The translations under genes were made by a program, and so were the position numbers. This document shows positions 41,951 through 52,284 of a stretch of DNA of 64,000 bases, one piece after another; within the stretch, counting starts at the first letter, position 1, and each line of letters begins with the position of its first letter. The stretch comes from Chryseobacterium elymi. Its GTDB lineage: Bacteria; Bacteroidota; Bacteroidia; Flavobacteriales; Weeksellaceae. The stretch covers positions 124,001 through 188,000 of the forward strand of contig NZ_QNUH01000003.1 in assembly GCF_003385495.1 (NCBI RefSeq), written 5' to 3'. The notes under the pieces are model-generated. The model was given only the letters and a program-made list of their open reading frames with translations, was not told where the DNA came from and ran no database searches.

Positions 41951-43275
41951 CTCATTTGAATTAATTTTATTATACCTGGTATTATAAGCAAAAATAATGA
42001 AACGAAAAAAAATTGATAGAAAAACGTGCCTGATTCTCCCCTACTTAGATCAAGAATCATGGTAAAAAAAATAAAATTTAAAACCTGATTCTTTTTATTC
42101 GCAACCTTATTAATTAAAAAGCCTAAAAATAAATAAAAGAAAAATGGACCTACATATCCAAAGTTTACAAATGCTTCCGTTACAGGAGTGTATGCAAATC
42201 CCATTGTATATCTACTTCCAAAATTTCTTTTGATAAATTGATCAGCAAGAGAATATGGTTTTTCAGGATAAATATTTCTAGGAATAAAAAAAATTATGGG
42301 ATATAAATAGGATTCACCATATTTTAAATCTAATTGATTATTTTGATAATTTTTAACATCAAAACTTAATGTGTAAAATGGATAAACAAATTCGTTACTT
42401 TGTAAAGTATTAATGATATTCTGTTCATTTGAAACATTCGTTAATCCCGAGGATAAATTACTTCGAATTGTACCTAGGTACTGAAAAACTGATATTGCTA
42501 TTAAGAGACCAACTAACAAAGAAAATGTAAATTTTATTTTACGAATATTGACAACCACCCAAAAAATACCTAAAATCATTGGCATAAAATCTCTTCTATT
42601 TCCTGCACTAAGTTGTAACAAAATATAATATATCAAAATTGCTATAACAAAATATCGAATTTTTTTTGGGATTTTCTTAAAATAGTAAATAAAATGTAAA
42701 AATATACCCGAGATGAGCAATCCAATCACAATGCTCCCCATTCCTCTTTCTTCGAATAAAGTTGAACGATCTTTTTCCAATACCGATGGATTAAAAAGAG
42801 CCCCTATAGAATAGAAAAAATACGTAACATAACCAATTAGAATAAGTAGTATAATTATAAGAAAAAGATTATATCCATTATTATTTTTATATTCCTTAAT
42901 ATTAGACTCGTACAATTTATCATATTGTTCTTTTTTATTAAAAGACCAACCTATTATATAGGCTGGAATTGCTGAAGCATAAATTATACTGGATATATAA
43001 ACGTTATCTGATATTTCACCATTTAGTATTTTCTCTATCATAGCCTGAAAAATTCCATACAAAAAGAGAAATATAAGAAATATTAATGCATTTCCATTTG
43101 CTAATAAATAATCAACTCTATTTTTAATGACAAAAAAACCCAAAAACAAACTATAAAAAAATGCTAGAATTAATAATGTATCATTTTTATATACAACTAA
43201 AAACAAATAGCATATTATTAATACAAAGTACTGAAATATCCCAAAGGATGAAAGTAGCTTTTTGAATAGTATCAT
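41947..43275 (-). CDS. wzy: Wzy-type O-antigen/capsule polymerase
   Basis: The 442-residue product has 11 or 12 membrane helices and a long periplasmic loop around 290-370 (YGESYLYPIIFFIPRN). That hallmark loop with conserved aromatic and Arg residues fits Wzy polymerases, which join undecaprenyl-linked repeat units at the outer face of the inner membrane. Sequence identity in this family is low, and the call rests on topology and on the wzx gene nearby. It overlaps both neighbours by 4 bp. Confidence 0.85.
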   Translation of the reverse strand: MILFKKLLSSFGIFQYFVLIICYLFLVVYKNDTLLILAFFYSLFLGFFVIKNRVDYLLANGNALIFLIFLFLYGIFQAMIEKILNGEISDNVYISSIIYASAIPAYIIGWSFNKKEQYDKLYESNIKEYKNNNGYNLFLIIILLILIGYVTYFFYSIGALFNPSVLEKDRSTLFEERGMGSIVIGLLISGIFLHFIYYFKKIPKKIRYFVIAILIYYILLQLSAGNRRDFMPMILGIFWVVVNIRKIKFTFSLLVGLLIAISVFQYLGTIRSNLSSGLTNVSNEQNIINTLQSNEFVYPFYTLSFDVKNYQNNQLDLKYGESYLYPIIFFIPRNIYPEKPYSLADQFIKRNFGSRYTMGFAYTPVTEAFVNFGYVGPFFFYLFLGFLINKVANKKNQVLNFIFFTMILDLSRGESGTFFYQFFFVSLFLLIIPGIIKLIQMR

Positions 43276-44144
43276 TTATTTAGTTTTAGTTTAGCAAATT
43301 CTTTACCTAGTTGCAATGCATTTTTTTCTACATTATAGTAACTTGCTTTTTTTCTATTCAGTGGATAATAGATAAAAGAAGCAATACGGCTAAGCCAAAT
43401 TCTTTTTTTTAATTTAAGTCTAAAATCATGTTTTACACAAAGATATGCAGTTCCACATCGATATTTAAATACACGATTTAAAGAATTTTCATCACCTTTA
43501 GATAAAAGTACCTGAGGATGAAAAAATTGAATTCTCGGCGAATACATTATATTCAAGGAAGTATCTTCTGTGAGAATTCTGTACAACCAATCATATCCTT
43601 CTTCTGCTCCAAAGAAACACCCAGCTCCCATATTTTCATCAAAATTCCATTTTTTCAATATATCTATCTTACTTATTACAGTAGCTTCAACAAAACCTCC
43701 TAACATATTTCGTTGATTAAGAAAAGTTGATTCTTTTTTGAAATTTAAAACACTATCTATTCCTTTCTCATCAATACATTTTCCAAATACCATATCAAGA
43801 TTATTATTTTCAATTTCTACAAAAGCATTTTGGTATGTATCGTGTAAAATTTTGCTATCATCATCTGGAAAACTTATAAATTTTCCCGAGGCTAACTTAA
43901 CTCCTTGGTTTTTTGCTTTAGATAACCCTTTAAAAGAAACTATTTCATGAATAATTGGTAGCCTTTTATTGTATTTATTTATTATATTATCTAAAAAACA
44001 CTTATCATTTTGATCAATAATGATTATCTCATATCGAAAATCCAGCTTAGCTTTTTCTATTGATCCCAATAGATTATCTAATTCTTCTGTACGACCCACT
44101 GTGGGTATTACTATTGATAATTTTATATTTTCTTGATCATCCAT
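43272..44144 (-). CDS. Glycosyltransferase family 2, GT-A
   Basis: A 290-residue GT-A glycosyltransferase. It begins LSIVIPTVGRTEELDNLL (about 9-26) and carries ISFPDDDSKIL (about 90-100), where the acidic DxD-type motif binds the donor sugar and metal. Donor and acceptor are unknown. It overlaps the wzy and upstream glycosyltransferase genes. Confidence 0.93.
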   Translation of the reverse strand: MDDQENIKLSIVIPTVGRTEELDNLLGSIEKAKLDFRYEIIIIDQNDKCFLDNIINKYNKRLPIIHEIVSFKGLSKAKNQGVKLASGKFISFPDDDSKILHDTYQNAFVEIENNNLDMVFGKCIDEKGIDSVLNFKKESTFLNQRNMLGGFVEATVISKIDILKKWNFDENMGAGCFFGAEEGYDWLYRILTEDTSLNIMYSPRIQFFHPQVLLSKGDENSLNRVFKYRCGTAYLCVKHDFRLKLKKRIWLSRIASFIYYPLNRKKASYYNVEKNALQLGKEFAKLKLNK

Positions 44145-45175
44145 TTTATATTTTTAACATTTATTAGTATATTAATATTGTTTATAAAACTTATAGAAAT
44201 ACAACTTAAAGCTTTGATAATTTTTTTATTTTTAAATGCTTGTTTAAGCAAACTATAATAGCTGAAAATATAATACTGGGCCGTATATCTATTTACTTCT
44301 TCCCTCTCTTGTTTTGAGAGGTTATATTTGTTTAGATATAATACTCTAATTTGATTAATTTGTTTCAAGGAAGATATTATGTGACTTCGAGATAATACTT
44401 CCAAAGATATATCAAATTTAGAAAGTCTCCAAAAATCATAATTATCACACTTCCCAAACTCTTTACAAATAAATTCTGTAGCAATTCTAATATGACTTTC
44501 TATTTGTGAATGATTGTTTGACATTGACATGCCCATTTGATTTATCCTATATAGATATAATGATTCGTCAAGAATTCTAACATTTAGCTCTTCATTACAA
44601 ATTAAATCTGAAAATAGTTTATAGTCTTCAGCAGCTTTATAATTCTCATTATAATTATTATCTGTGAGTAGTTTTTTTCTAACTAGTGAGGGTGCATGAG
44701 GAATTGGGGAATTGAAAAAAGTTACAAATTTTATTCCTAACTTAGTTTTCAATAGATCTAACCCATTCGTTTTAAGTGGACTACCATTCTCATCAATAAA
44801 GGTATAATTAGACGAAACAATGTCGGCATTATACTTGTCCTTCTCTTCTACTAGCTTTTGAATACGCTGAATATCAGATACATCATCCGAATCCATAAAT
44901 AAAACATATTCATATTGTGAATAATTAATAAGCAAATTTCTTGTAGTGGTTACACCTAAGTTTTCTTTATTTGCAAATACCTTTATTCTCTCATCTTTTT
45001 CTGCATAGAGTTTTAAAATCTCTAATGTTTTATCACTTGAATAATCATCAATACATATAACCTCAAAATATGGATAAGTTTGATTGAGAATTGAATCTAA
45101 TGCCGTATGGAGAAAACGTTCTACGTTATAACAGGGAATAACAACAGATATATAAGTATTATTATTTTTTCTCAT
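44123..45175 (-). CDS. Glycosyltransferase family 2, GT-A
   Basis: A 350-residue family 2 enzyme with the strong motif set: SVVIPCYNVERFL (about 10-22), ICIDDYSSDKT (about 40-50) and FMDSDDVSD (about 93-101). Predicted to be cytoplasmic and membrane-associated. The overlap with the gene that follows is 22 bp, longer than the others here. Confidence 0.93.
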   Translation of the reverse strand: MRKNNNTYISVVIPCYNVERFLHTALDSILNQTYPYFEVICIDDYSSDKTLEILKLYAEKDERIKVFANKENLGVTTTRNLLINYSQYEYVLFMDSDDVSDIQRIQKLVEEKDKYNADIVSSNYTFIDENGSPLKTNGLDLLKTKLGIKFVTFFNSPIPHAPSLVRKKLLTDNNYNENYKAAEDYKLFSDLICNEELNVRILDESLYLYRINQMGMSMSNNHSQIESHIRIATEFICKEFGKCDNYDFWRLSKFDISLEVLSRSHIISSLKQINQIRVLYLNKYNLSKQEREEVNRYTAQYYIFSYYSLLKQAFKNKKIIKALSCISISFINNINILINVKNIKWMIKKI

Positions 45176-46610
45176 TTTGATTTAGTTTTATTTTCAAAAA
45201 TGGCTTGATGTAATAAATAATAATTGAATCCTTAATAATAAATATTTGAAACAATAAATAAAATACACCTGATATAAACATACCTAATAGTAACCGTTGT
45301 AATGTATTAATATCTGGGAGAAAATAATATATGGGGATAAAAAAACTACTAGCCACAAAAGTTTTAAATAGAAAAGATAAATGTAAATTAAATTTTTGTC
45401 TCCTATAAGCAAAATAGAACAATGATAGTGAAACAATTATTTCTGTAGTTAAAAATGCATATGTCGCCCCTAAATAACCTTTCGAAGGAATTAAAGAAAA
45501 ATTGAGGATTAGACTTATAATAGTTCCTATAATAGTTGCTTTCAGAAAATCATTTTCTTTTTTTAAAGGCGTTAAAATGTTTAATGCAAATAAATTACTA
45601 AATGGAATTACAAAAATAAGAACAGAAAAAAATTTTAAAGAAAAAACAGCAGGTTCAAATGATTTCCCTCCTAAAACATCTATAAATTCTTTGGCATATA
45701 AATTAACCAAAATTGCAGCCGGTAAACCCATAAAAATATTAAAAATAACAATTTTACTAATTAGGTCTTGGAAAGCTTTTCTATCCTCAGTTACCATAAT
45801 TGCTGTTTTTGATAATACAACAGTTGTAAGTGATGATACCAAAATTACAACTATATTAAAAACCCTAAAAGCTAAAGAAAAATATCCCACACCTTGTTCA
45901 GTACTTAAAAAACCCAATAAAATAGTAGTCATAGTAACATAAATACTAATCATAAATTTAGTAGTAAAGAAAGTAAGTAATGGAGATAAATGCTTCTTAA
46001 GATTTTTTATTGAAGGTAGTCTATACTCAATTGTCTTATTGATAAAAATAATATTTAAAATTGATGTTAAGACAAATGTTAAAACTGTAATAAAGTAATA
46101 AATAAGACCATCAGAAGCATCTTTTACAAAAAGAAAAACAGCTACTATACTGAGAATCTTTACTATAAGTGTTCTAACTGCTATAAATTTAAAATTTTCT
46201 GTGCCTTGAAAGAACCATTCTAATGAGAAAACGCCAACCAACACCTGAATACTCCCTATTAAATAATAAGTTTGATTAGCCTTAACAGTTGGATTAAAAA
46301 AAACAAAAAAAAAGTATACAATTAAAACGAAAACAGTCAAAATACTATTGATACTTATAAGTTCTGAGAAAGTTTCATTTAGATTTTGTTTTGAAACAAA
46401 CTTCGCTTTTGAGATTTCTCGAACTCCATAAACAGAAATTCCTAACGCGGCAATTGTGATAAAATATTGAGCAAAATTATCAACAAGATTAAATATACCA
46501 ACTGTTTTAGGGCCCAGAATTCTATTTGTATAGGGCATTACAATTAATGGAAACAATAATTGGCTTGTAAGAAGCAAAAAATTGAAAATATAGTTTTTAA
46601 AAACAGTCAT
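45162..46610 (-). CDS. wzx: Wzx-type flippase
   Basis: The 482-residue protein has 12 to 14 membrane helices of the polysaccharide-exporter MATE-like fold, with the diagnostic early segment FPLIVMPYTNRILGPKTVG (about 22-40). It would flip undecaprenyl-linked repeat units across the inner membrane. It pairs with the Wzy gene 2 kb downstream. The 14-bp overlap with the next gene indicates coupling. Confidence 0.92.
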   Translation of the reverse strand: MTVFKNYIFNFLLLTSQLLFPLIVMPYTNRILGPKTVGIFNLVDNFAQYFITIAALGISVYGVREISKAKFVSKQNLNETFSELISINSILTVFVLIVYFFFVFFNPTVKANQTYYLIGSIQVLVGVFSLEWFFQGTENFKFIAVRTLIVKILSIVAVFLFVKDASDGLIYYFITVLTFVLTSILNIIFINKTIEYRLPSIKNLKKHLSPLLTFFTTKFMISIYVTMTTILLGFLSTEQGVGYFSLAFRVFNIVVILVSSLTTVVLSKTAIMVTEDRKAFQDLISKIVIFNIFMGLPAAILVNLYAKEFIDVLGGKSFEPAVFSLKFFSVLIFVIPFSNLFALNILTPLKKENDFLKATIIGTIISLILNFSLIPSKGYLGATYAFLTTEIIVSLSLFYFAYRRQKFNLHLSFLFKTFVASSFFIPIYYFLPDINTLQRLLLGMFISGVFYLLFQIFIIKDSIIIYYIKPFLKIKLNQNEKK

Positions 46611-46625
46611 TGAGAAATTTTAATT

Positions 46626-47624
46626 TTATAAAAGCTCTATTTTATCAACAAATAATTGCTCATACACGTCTTTTACTTTTTGCGATTTATCTTTTTTCAA
46701 AATCAATATTGCATCACTTGTAATGATAAGAATACTTTTTTTTATTCCTAAAAATTCTGTGTGAATATCTGTGCCAATTACCATATTACCATGTTTATCT
46801 ATTGGCTTTCCATTAGCCTTCAGATAATCATAAAGAGACTCAAAGGACCCCATATCTGACCAATTGAAGTCAGATTTTACAACTTTTAACCGGGTTGTTT
46901 TTTCCATCACGGCATAGTCTACAGATATTGAGGGAATTTCCTTGCTTTCTTCCAGAGGAAGCTGATTATCATGTAATTTTTCAAATGCTTTTTTTGAGGT
47001 ATCAAAAACCATTGGTTGATATTTTTTCAGCTCTTCTAAGAATACTTTAGCCTTAAAGCAGAACATTCCGGAATTCCAAAGAAAATTTCCACTATCGAGA
47101 AATTCCTGAGCCGTTTCTAAATTTGGTTTCTCTCTAAAGCTTACCACATCATTCCCCTTCACCTGAATATAGCCAAAACCAGTTTCCGGTCGCGTAGGAA
47201 CCAATCCGAAAGTAATCAGGTAACCCTCTTTGGCTAATTGTATCGCTTCATTGATTGATTTTTCATACTCTACTTGGTTTTCAATCAAGTGATCTGACGG
47301 GGTAATCAATAAAATATCTTCATCGTCTGCCGCAAATGCAGCCAATGCTATTGCAGCAGCAGTATTTCTGGGTGTTGCCTCGATAATCTGCTGATACTGA
47401 TCAATGTCAATTTCTGAAAGTGCTGTTTGCGACAGGAGACAATTATCAATATTACCAAGTATTAAAATATCATTAGACAGATTTTTATTTCTAAGTGCTG
47501 TAAGTTGAAATAAAGATTTATTACCAAAAATATTTAAATACTGTTTAGGCTTATTTTTTCGTGACAACGGCCAAAGACGGCTACCAACGCCTCCTGATAA
47601 AATTACATTAACGATTCTTGACAT
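46626..47624 (-). CDS. manC: Mannose-1-phosphate guanylyltransferase
   Basis: A 332-residue nucleotidyltransferase that makes GDP-mannose from mannose-1-phosphate. The signature is VILSGGVGSRLWPLSRKNKPKQ (8-29), with later FREKPNLETAQEFL and the GTP site. It is shorter than bifunctional ManC because the isomerase half is absent, so ManA must come from elsewhere. It begins one base before the Wzc stop, so the two are coupled. Confidence 0.93.
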   Translation of the reverse strand: MSRIVNVILSGGVGSRLWPLSRKNKPKQYLNIFGNKSLFQLTALRNKNLSNDILILGNIDNCLLSQTALSEIDIDQYQQIIEATPRNTAAAIALAAFAADDEDILLITPSDHLIENQVEYEKSINEAIQLAKEGYLITFGLVPTRPETGFGYIQVKGNDVVSFREKPNLETAQEFLDSGNFLWNSGMFCFKAKVFLEELKKYQPMVFDTSKKAFEKLHDNQLPLEESKEIPSISVDYAVMEKTTRLKVVKSDFNWSDMGSFESLYDYLKANGKPIDKHGNMVIGTDIHTEFLGIKKSILIITSDAILILKKDKSQKVKDVYEQLFVDKIELL

Positions 47625-49984
47625 TATAATTTTTCTTTCATTTTTTCAAACCAACTTTTTGTATGGGCTCCGTAACCATAACCGTATTTGTTTCCGTATG
47701 CAAAATAATCTTTATTCACATCATTTAAAACAAAACCTACGTTTCTGATTTTTCCAGAGTCTATACTACTGTTAGCAAAATCTATTAGTGTTTTTTCTGT
47801 GTATCCTGATCTTGTTACGTATAAAGTAACATCGGCAGCTTCTGCAAAAAGGAATGTGTCAGTCACCAACATTAATGGTGCTGTATCTAAAATAATGTAA
47901 TCATATTTACCCTTCAGTTCTTCCAACAGGGTTTCGTATCTCCCATTCGTTAAAAGCTCGGTAGGGTTTGGGGGGATACTACCAGAATAAATAACATCCA
48001 AATAAGGATTAAATGTAGATACATGAACAATATCCTTCAACTGGGTTTTTGGTTCGTATAAATACTCTGTAAGTCCTAGTAAACCTTTTCTGGCAGGATT
48101 ATATCTTTGAAGTTGTGGGTTTCTGATATCAGAACCAATGATAATTACTTTTTTGCTTGGAGTAGCTAGAGTAAGTGCCAAATTAACTGATACAAAAGTC
48201 TTTCCTTCTCCTTTCACTGTAGATGTAACAAAAACGATTTTCGCATCTTTCTTTTTCGGTAACATAAAATTCATGTTGGTGATAAGAATTCTGAAAGATT
48301 CTGCTATTGGTGAAAGATCATTAACTTTTATAAGTTCATCTTCGCCTTTCTCTAAGCTTGGAATTTCACCTATTACAGATTTTCCATGAGAAAGTTTTTC
48401 TAAATCATGTTTAGTTTTAACTTTATTATTAAATAATTCTTTAAGATAAATAACAATAAAAGGCAAGAGAAGTCCCAATACTAATGCTGCTCCCAAAAAA
48501 AGAAGCTTTTTCGGGGCAACCGGTTTAGGGGAAGCATAAGCATAATCAACAATTCTTGCTTTATTAGCTGTTACAGCTAAGGAAATAGCTATCTCTTCTC
48601 GTTTCTGTAACAATAACAGATAAAGGTTTTCTTTTATCTGTTGCTGACGCTCAATGCTTCTAAACATTTTTTCCTGAGCAGGAATCTTTGTGATTTTTGA
48701 ACTAATCTTATTTTGTTCTCCTTCGTATTGGTTTTTAGCTAACTGAATCCCAGTTTTATTTTTAATCAGGCTTTCCATTACAGAGCCTTTTAAAGATGAA
48801 ATTTGCTTATTAAGATCTATAATCAGTGGGTTCTGAGGAGTTGCATTTTCTAACAATCGGTTTCTTTCCAATACCAACTGATTATATGCGGAAATATTAG
48901 CAGTGGCAGTAGTATTATTTAGACCAATATTTGTAGGCAAAACCTGACTGTTATTCTGCTTACCCATAAAATTGATCAATGCATTTGTCAATTCAAGCTG
49001 AGATTCCAGATCAATTTGCTTTGCCCGAGCTTCTGCCGAAGCTTCAAGATTAATTTTTGCCTCTGTTCCTAAATCTGTAATCTGATTATTAGATTTGAAC
49101 TTTTCTTTTTCATTTTCTACCTGACCCAATTCATTTGATATAATATTGATCCTGTCATCTATAAAATCTTTTGTTTTTTTAGATTCAGAATTTTTATCTG
49201 AGATAGCATCATTATTATAGGCTTCTACTAATTTATTTATAATATCTTTAGCTTTAGAAATATTTGCATAATTCAAAGATAGTCCTATTACTGTTGCATC
49301 TTTATTTCGCAACGCCACATTCAGCATTCCCTGTATACTATTTACGGCATCGTCAATAGTTGAATAGGTCATATATAAATCTCCTACTTCTCCTGCTTCT
49401 AATTTATTGAACTTTGCATTTTTCAAAATTATAATATTGGCATAAGGAAGACTTATGACTTTATTAAAACGGGCTTTAATCTCAGGCAGCTCATCACTTG
49501 TTAATGTTATATTTTCTCCCGAAATTTCAATTGAAATTGGCTTTGTAGGCACTTTAGTAAAAGGCTTTTCATTAACTACTTCAATAGCTATGGGAGAGGT
49601 ATTTTTATAAAGCTCTTTTTCTTTTAAACCATATTTTGTATAGATAGATGTTTGCAACCTTAGCTGTTTTACAACCTCTTGCATTAGTTTTTTAGATTTA
49701 AAAATTTGTATTTCATTATCAATACTATTTGTTCCCATTCCTCCCAATGTTGACAGATCTGATAATACACCAAAATCTCCAGCTGCAGAAGTTGCTTTTT
49801 TGGCATCTTTAATAAGTACCGATGATTGAATACTGTATATAGGTATAGCAAACCTTAAATAAAAATACGCTACAATTAAAGAAATTATAGGAACAATAAT
49901 AAACCATAACCAATTTTTTAAATAAGGTTTAATTATTTCCTCAATATTAATTTTTTCTGATTCCTCAATAACTGGATTATCCAT
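47624..49984 (-). CDS. wzc: Wzc-like chain-length tyrosine autokinase
   Basis: The 786-residue protein spans the inner membrane. Two helices (about 30-50 and 490-510) enclose a Wzz domain with a long coiled-coil stretch about 270-460. The cytoplasmic kinase domain has Walker A VKGEGKT (about 590-596), Walker A-prime [12 protein letters not shown] and Walker B IILDTAP. The tail is a tyrosine cluster with Y760, Y763, Y767, Y769 and Y771, which in Wzc autophosphorylates and controls export. The protein should work with the outer-membrane Wza-like lipoprotein 1.5 kb upstream. Confidence 0.94.
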   Translation of the reverse strand: MDNPVIEESEKINIEEIIKPYLKNWLWFIIVPIISLIVAYFYLRFAIPIYSIQSSVLIKDAKKATSAAGDFGVLSDLSTLGGMGTNSIDNEIQIFKSKKLMQEVVKQLRLQTSIYTKYGLKEKELYKNTSPIAIEVVNEKPFTKVPTKPISIEISGENITLTSDELPEIKARFNKVISLPYANIIILKNAKFNKLEAGEVGDLYMTYSTIDDAVNSIQGMLNVALRNKDATVIGLSLNYANISKAKDIINKLVEAYNNDAISDKNSESKKTKDFIDDRINIISNELGQVENEKEKFKSNNQITDLGTEAKINLEASAEARAKQIDLESQLELTNALINFMGKQNNSQVLPTNIGLNNTTATANISAYNQLVLERNRLLENATPQNPLIIDLNKQISSLKGSVMESLIKNKTGIQLAKNQYEGEQNKISSKITKIPAQEKMFRSIERQQQIKENLYLLLLQKREEIAISLAVTANKARIVDYAYASPKPVAPKKLLFLGAALVLGLLLPFIVIYLKELFNNKVKTKHDLEKLSHGKSVIGEIPSLEKGEDELIKVNDLSPIAESFRILITNMNFMLPKKKDAKIVFVTSTVKGEGKTFVSVNLALTLATPSKKVIIIGSDIRNPQLQRYNPARKGLLGLTEYLYEPKTQLKDIVHVSTFNPYLDVIYSGSIPPNPTELLTNGRYETLLEELKGKYDYIILDTAPLMLVTDTFLFAEAADVTLYVTRSGYTEKTLIDFANSSIDSGKIRNVGFVLNDVNKDYFAYGNKYGYGYGAHTKSWFEKMKEKL

Positions 49985-50057
49985 TATTTAGTTTTAAATT
50001 TTACAAGTTATTCTGTTATATATTAGCAACAGATATTGATTAGTTTATTATTCTAGA

Positions 50058-51359
50058 TTATAGTCTTGCATCTACCAAACTTCTATCAATACAAGCTTTA
50101 GTATCAAAAATAACACTATTCTCTTTTTTCATTTTCTTATAGTCCAATGTAAGGAATTCCTTATGGGATACTGCAATGATAATAGAATCATATTTTTTAT
50201 CATCCGGAATCCGATCTAAAATATCCACACCATATTCGTGTTTAACTTCCAGCTTATTAGCCCATGGATCAAAAATATCTACTTCTATTCCATATTCTTC
50301 CAATTCGTTATAGATATCAATTACTTTTGTATTTCTGATATCAGGACAATTTTCCTTAAATGTTATCCCTAAAATTAAAGTCTGTGAATTCTTAATAACT
50401 TTACTCTTTGATATTAATAATTTAACCACTTTCGAAGCTATAAACTTTGTAATCGAGTCATTTACTCTGCGTCCAGATAAAATAACCTCTGGATAATATC
50501 CTAACTGCTCTGCCTTATGAGCTAAATAATATGGATCTACAGAAATACAATGTCCGCCTACCAATCCGGGTTTGTATTTAAGAAAATTATATTTTGTACC
50601 TGCAGCTTCGAGAACATCATTAGTATCAATTCCCATTCTATCAAATATTAATGCTAACTCATTAACAAAAGAAATATTTACATCTCTTTGAGCATTTTCA
50701 ATTGCTTTAGATGCTTCAGCTACCTTGATGCTTGATGCTTGATGAGTTCCTGCTATAATAATTTTTTTATATAAATTATCTATCTCATCAGCTATTTCCT
50801 TTGTGGACCCAGAAGTAACCTTTTTTACATTTGTTAAAGTATTTACTTTATCACCTGGATTAATTCTTTCAGGAGAATATCCCACAAAAAAATCTTCATT
50901 GAACTTTAACTCAGAATATTTTTCCAGCACAGGAACACATTCCTCTTCTGTACAACCAGGAAAAACAGTGGATTCAAATATTACTATATCACCTTTCTTT
51001 ATAATTTCTCCAAGCATTTTTGAAGCTGAAATTAACGAGCTTAAATCAGGAGTTTTATACTTATCAATTGGTGTTGGCACAGTTACTATAAAAATATTGC
51101 AATCAGAAATATCATTCAATTCACTGGTCCCTTTATAACCTATCTCGCCATTTGAATCTTCATATTTTTTTAAACTCTCATTAAGTTTTTTTATATCTGC
51201 TTCAAGGGTTACATCAACGCCATTATTAAGTTGATCAATTCTTTCGGTATTAATATCAAATCCTAAAACCGGAAAATAAATTGAAAATTCTAAGGATAAA
51301 GGCAAACCAACATATCCCTGTCCAATAATTGCTATTTTATATGATCTAATCTCATTCAT
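50058..51359 (-). CDS. UDP-N-acetylhexosamine dehydrogenase, TviB/WbpO-type
   Basis: The 433-residue nucleotide-sugar dehydrogenase oxidises C6 of a UDP-HexNAc to a uronic acid. The NAD domain starts IAIIGQGYVGLPLSLEFS (about 9-26). The catalytic cysteine is in GGHCISVDPYYLAHKA near 258. The sequence is closer to the UDP-GalNAc/ManNAc dehydrogenase group than to UDP-glucose dehydrogenases, but this is inferred from memory of the family. A UronNAc residue is therefore likely in the polymer. Confidence 0.92.
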   Translation of the reverse strand: MNEIRSYKIAIIGQGYVGLPLSLEFSIYFPVLGFDINTERIDQLNNGVDVTLEADIKKLNESLKKYEDSNGEIGYKGTSELNDISDCNIFIVTVPTPIDKYKTPDLSSLISASKMLGEIIKKGDIVIFESTVFPGCTEEECVPVLEKYSELKFNEDFFVGYSPERINPGDKVNTLTNVKKVTSGSTKEIADEIDNLYKKIIIAGTHQASSIKVAEASKAIENAQRDVNISFVNELALIFDRMGIDTNDVLEAAGTKYNFLKYKPGLVGGHCISVDPYYLAHKAEQLGYYPEVILSGRRVNDSITKFIASKVVKLLISKSKVIKNSQTLILGITFKENCPDIRNTKVIDIYNELEEYGIEVDIFDPWANKLEVKHEYGVDILDRIPDDKKYDSIIIAVSHKEFLTLDYKKMKKENSVIFDTKACIDRSLVDARL

Positions 51360-51428
51360 TTTGTGTTCTAATTGCTAAGATATCTTAAAAAATAAAGCAT
51401 ATTTACTTTAGATTATTAAGTTTCACTT

Positions 51429-52247
51429 CTATTTTTTTATTAAACTTACAACAACTGCAATCGCAGTTATTGCAATTGAAGCAGCTGTTAGGTATATTCC
51501 TGTGTTTGGATTTTGTTTGGATATTATATCTTTAGTATTATTAGCAGGAACTATAATTGCATCTCCTTGTTTTAGATTGTAGTATGGTGAATTAATCAAA
51601 TTTGCATCCAATAAATTTACTTTTCCATGTGTAACATTACCGTTTTCTGTTCTAATAACTAAAACATCATCTCTTTTTCCATACACCGTCAAATCCCCGG
51701 CTAACCCTAATGCATTTAAAATAGTAGCCTGTCCATTTGAAATAGTATAGTCCCCTTGTCTATTTACTTCTCCAAGAACTGTAACTTTAAAATTGGTAAA
51801 TCTTACATTCACAGTAGGATTAATTACATACTGTGTCATTTTATTTCTTAACTCCTCTTTGAAATCGACTAGTGTTTTATTTGATGTATTAAGTTTACCC
51901 AGTATTGGAAAATCTATATTACCCTCCGTGTCTACAATATAAGTAGGCCCTACTATAGTATTTGCACCTTGGTTAGGTGTATTACCTCCTGCGAGAGCAT
52001 TCGTCTGAACAAGTTCTGATGAAGAATAGTTTTGATTAAACGGCCTTACAACATCCATATCTTTAGCTGTCACCAATATCACCAACTGATCACCACTTTG
52101 TATCGTATTATTAGAATTTCTGGAAGAAGACTCAACAGCTACCTTCTCTATGTTCTGCATATAATTCAGATCATTTTTTGCATTAGGGTTTGTTTTACAC
52201 GAGACCAACCAAAATGCCATTAATACAACCAATATTTTACTTTTCAT
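51429..52247 (-). CDS. wza: Wza-like polysaccharide export lipoprotein
   Basis: Start at ATG 52247 (272 residues), just past a TTG in a promoter element, giving lipoprotein signal MKSKILVVLMAFWLVSC with cysteine 17. A Poly_export domain (about 45-160, GDQLVILVTA) and one SLBB domain (about 155-240) follow. The C-terminus ends in a membrane helix (TAASIAITAIAVVVSLI) and KK, a form common in Bacteroidota. It should form the outer-membrane outlet for the polymer. Confidence 0.93.
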   Translation of the reverse strand: MKSKILVVLMAFWLVSCKTNPNAKNDLNYMQNIEKVAVESSSRNSNNTIQSGDQLVILVTAKDMDVVRPFNQNYSSSELVQTNALAGGNTPNQGANTIVGPTYIVDTEGNIDFPILGKLNTSNKTLVDFKEELRNKMTQYVINPTVNVRFTNFKVTVLGEVNRQGDYTISNGQATILNALGLAGDLTVYGKRDDVLVIRTENGNVTHGKVNLLDANLINSPYYNLKQGDAIIVPANNTKDIISKQNPNTGIYLTAASIAITAIAVVVSLIKK

Positions 52248-52262
52248 ATTCCTTAAATTGTA

Positions 52263-52270
52263 CAAATATA
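52263..52270 (-). promoter_or_regulatory. -7 element for the Wza-like gene
   Basis: Minus-strand TATATTTG matches TAnnTTTG, 15 bp before ATG 52247. No -33 TTG at a suitable distance. It may provide internal expression within the operon. Confidence 0.4.
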
Positions 52271-52284
52271 CATTTATAATTTAC

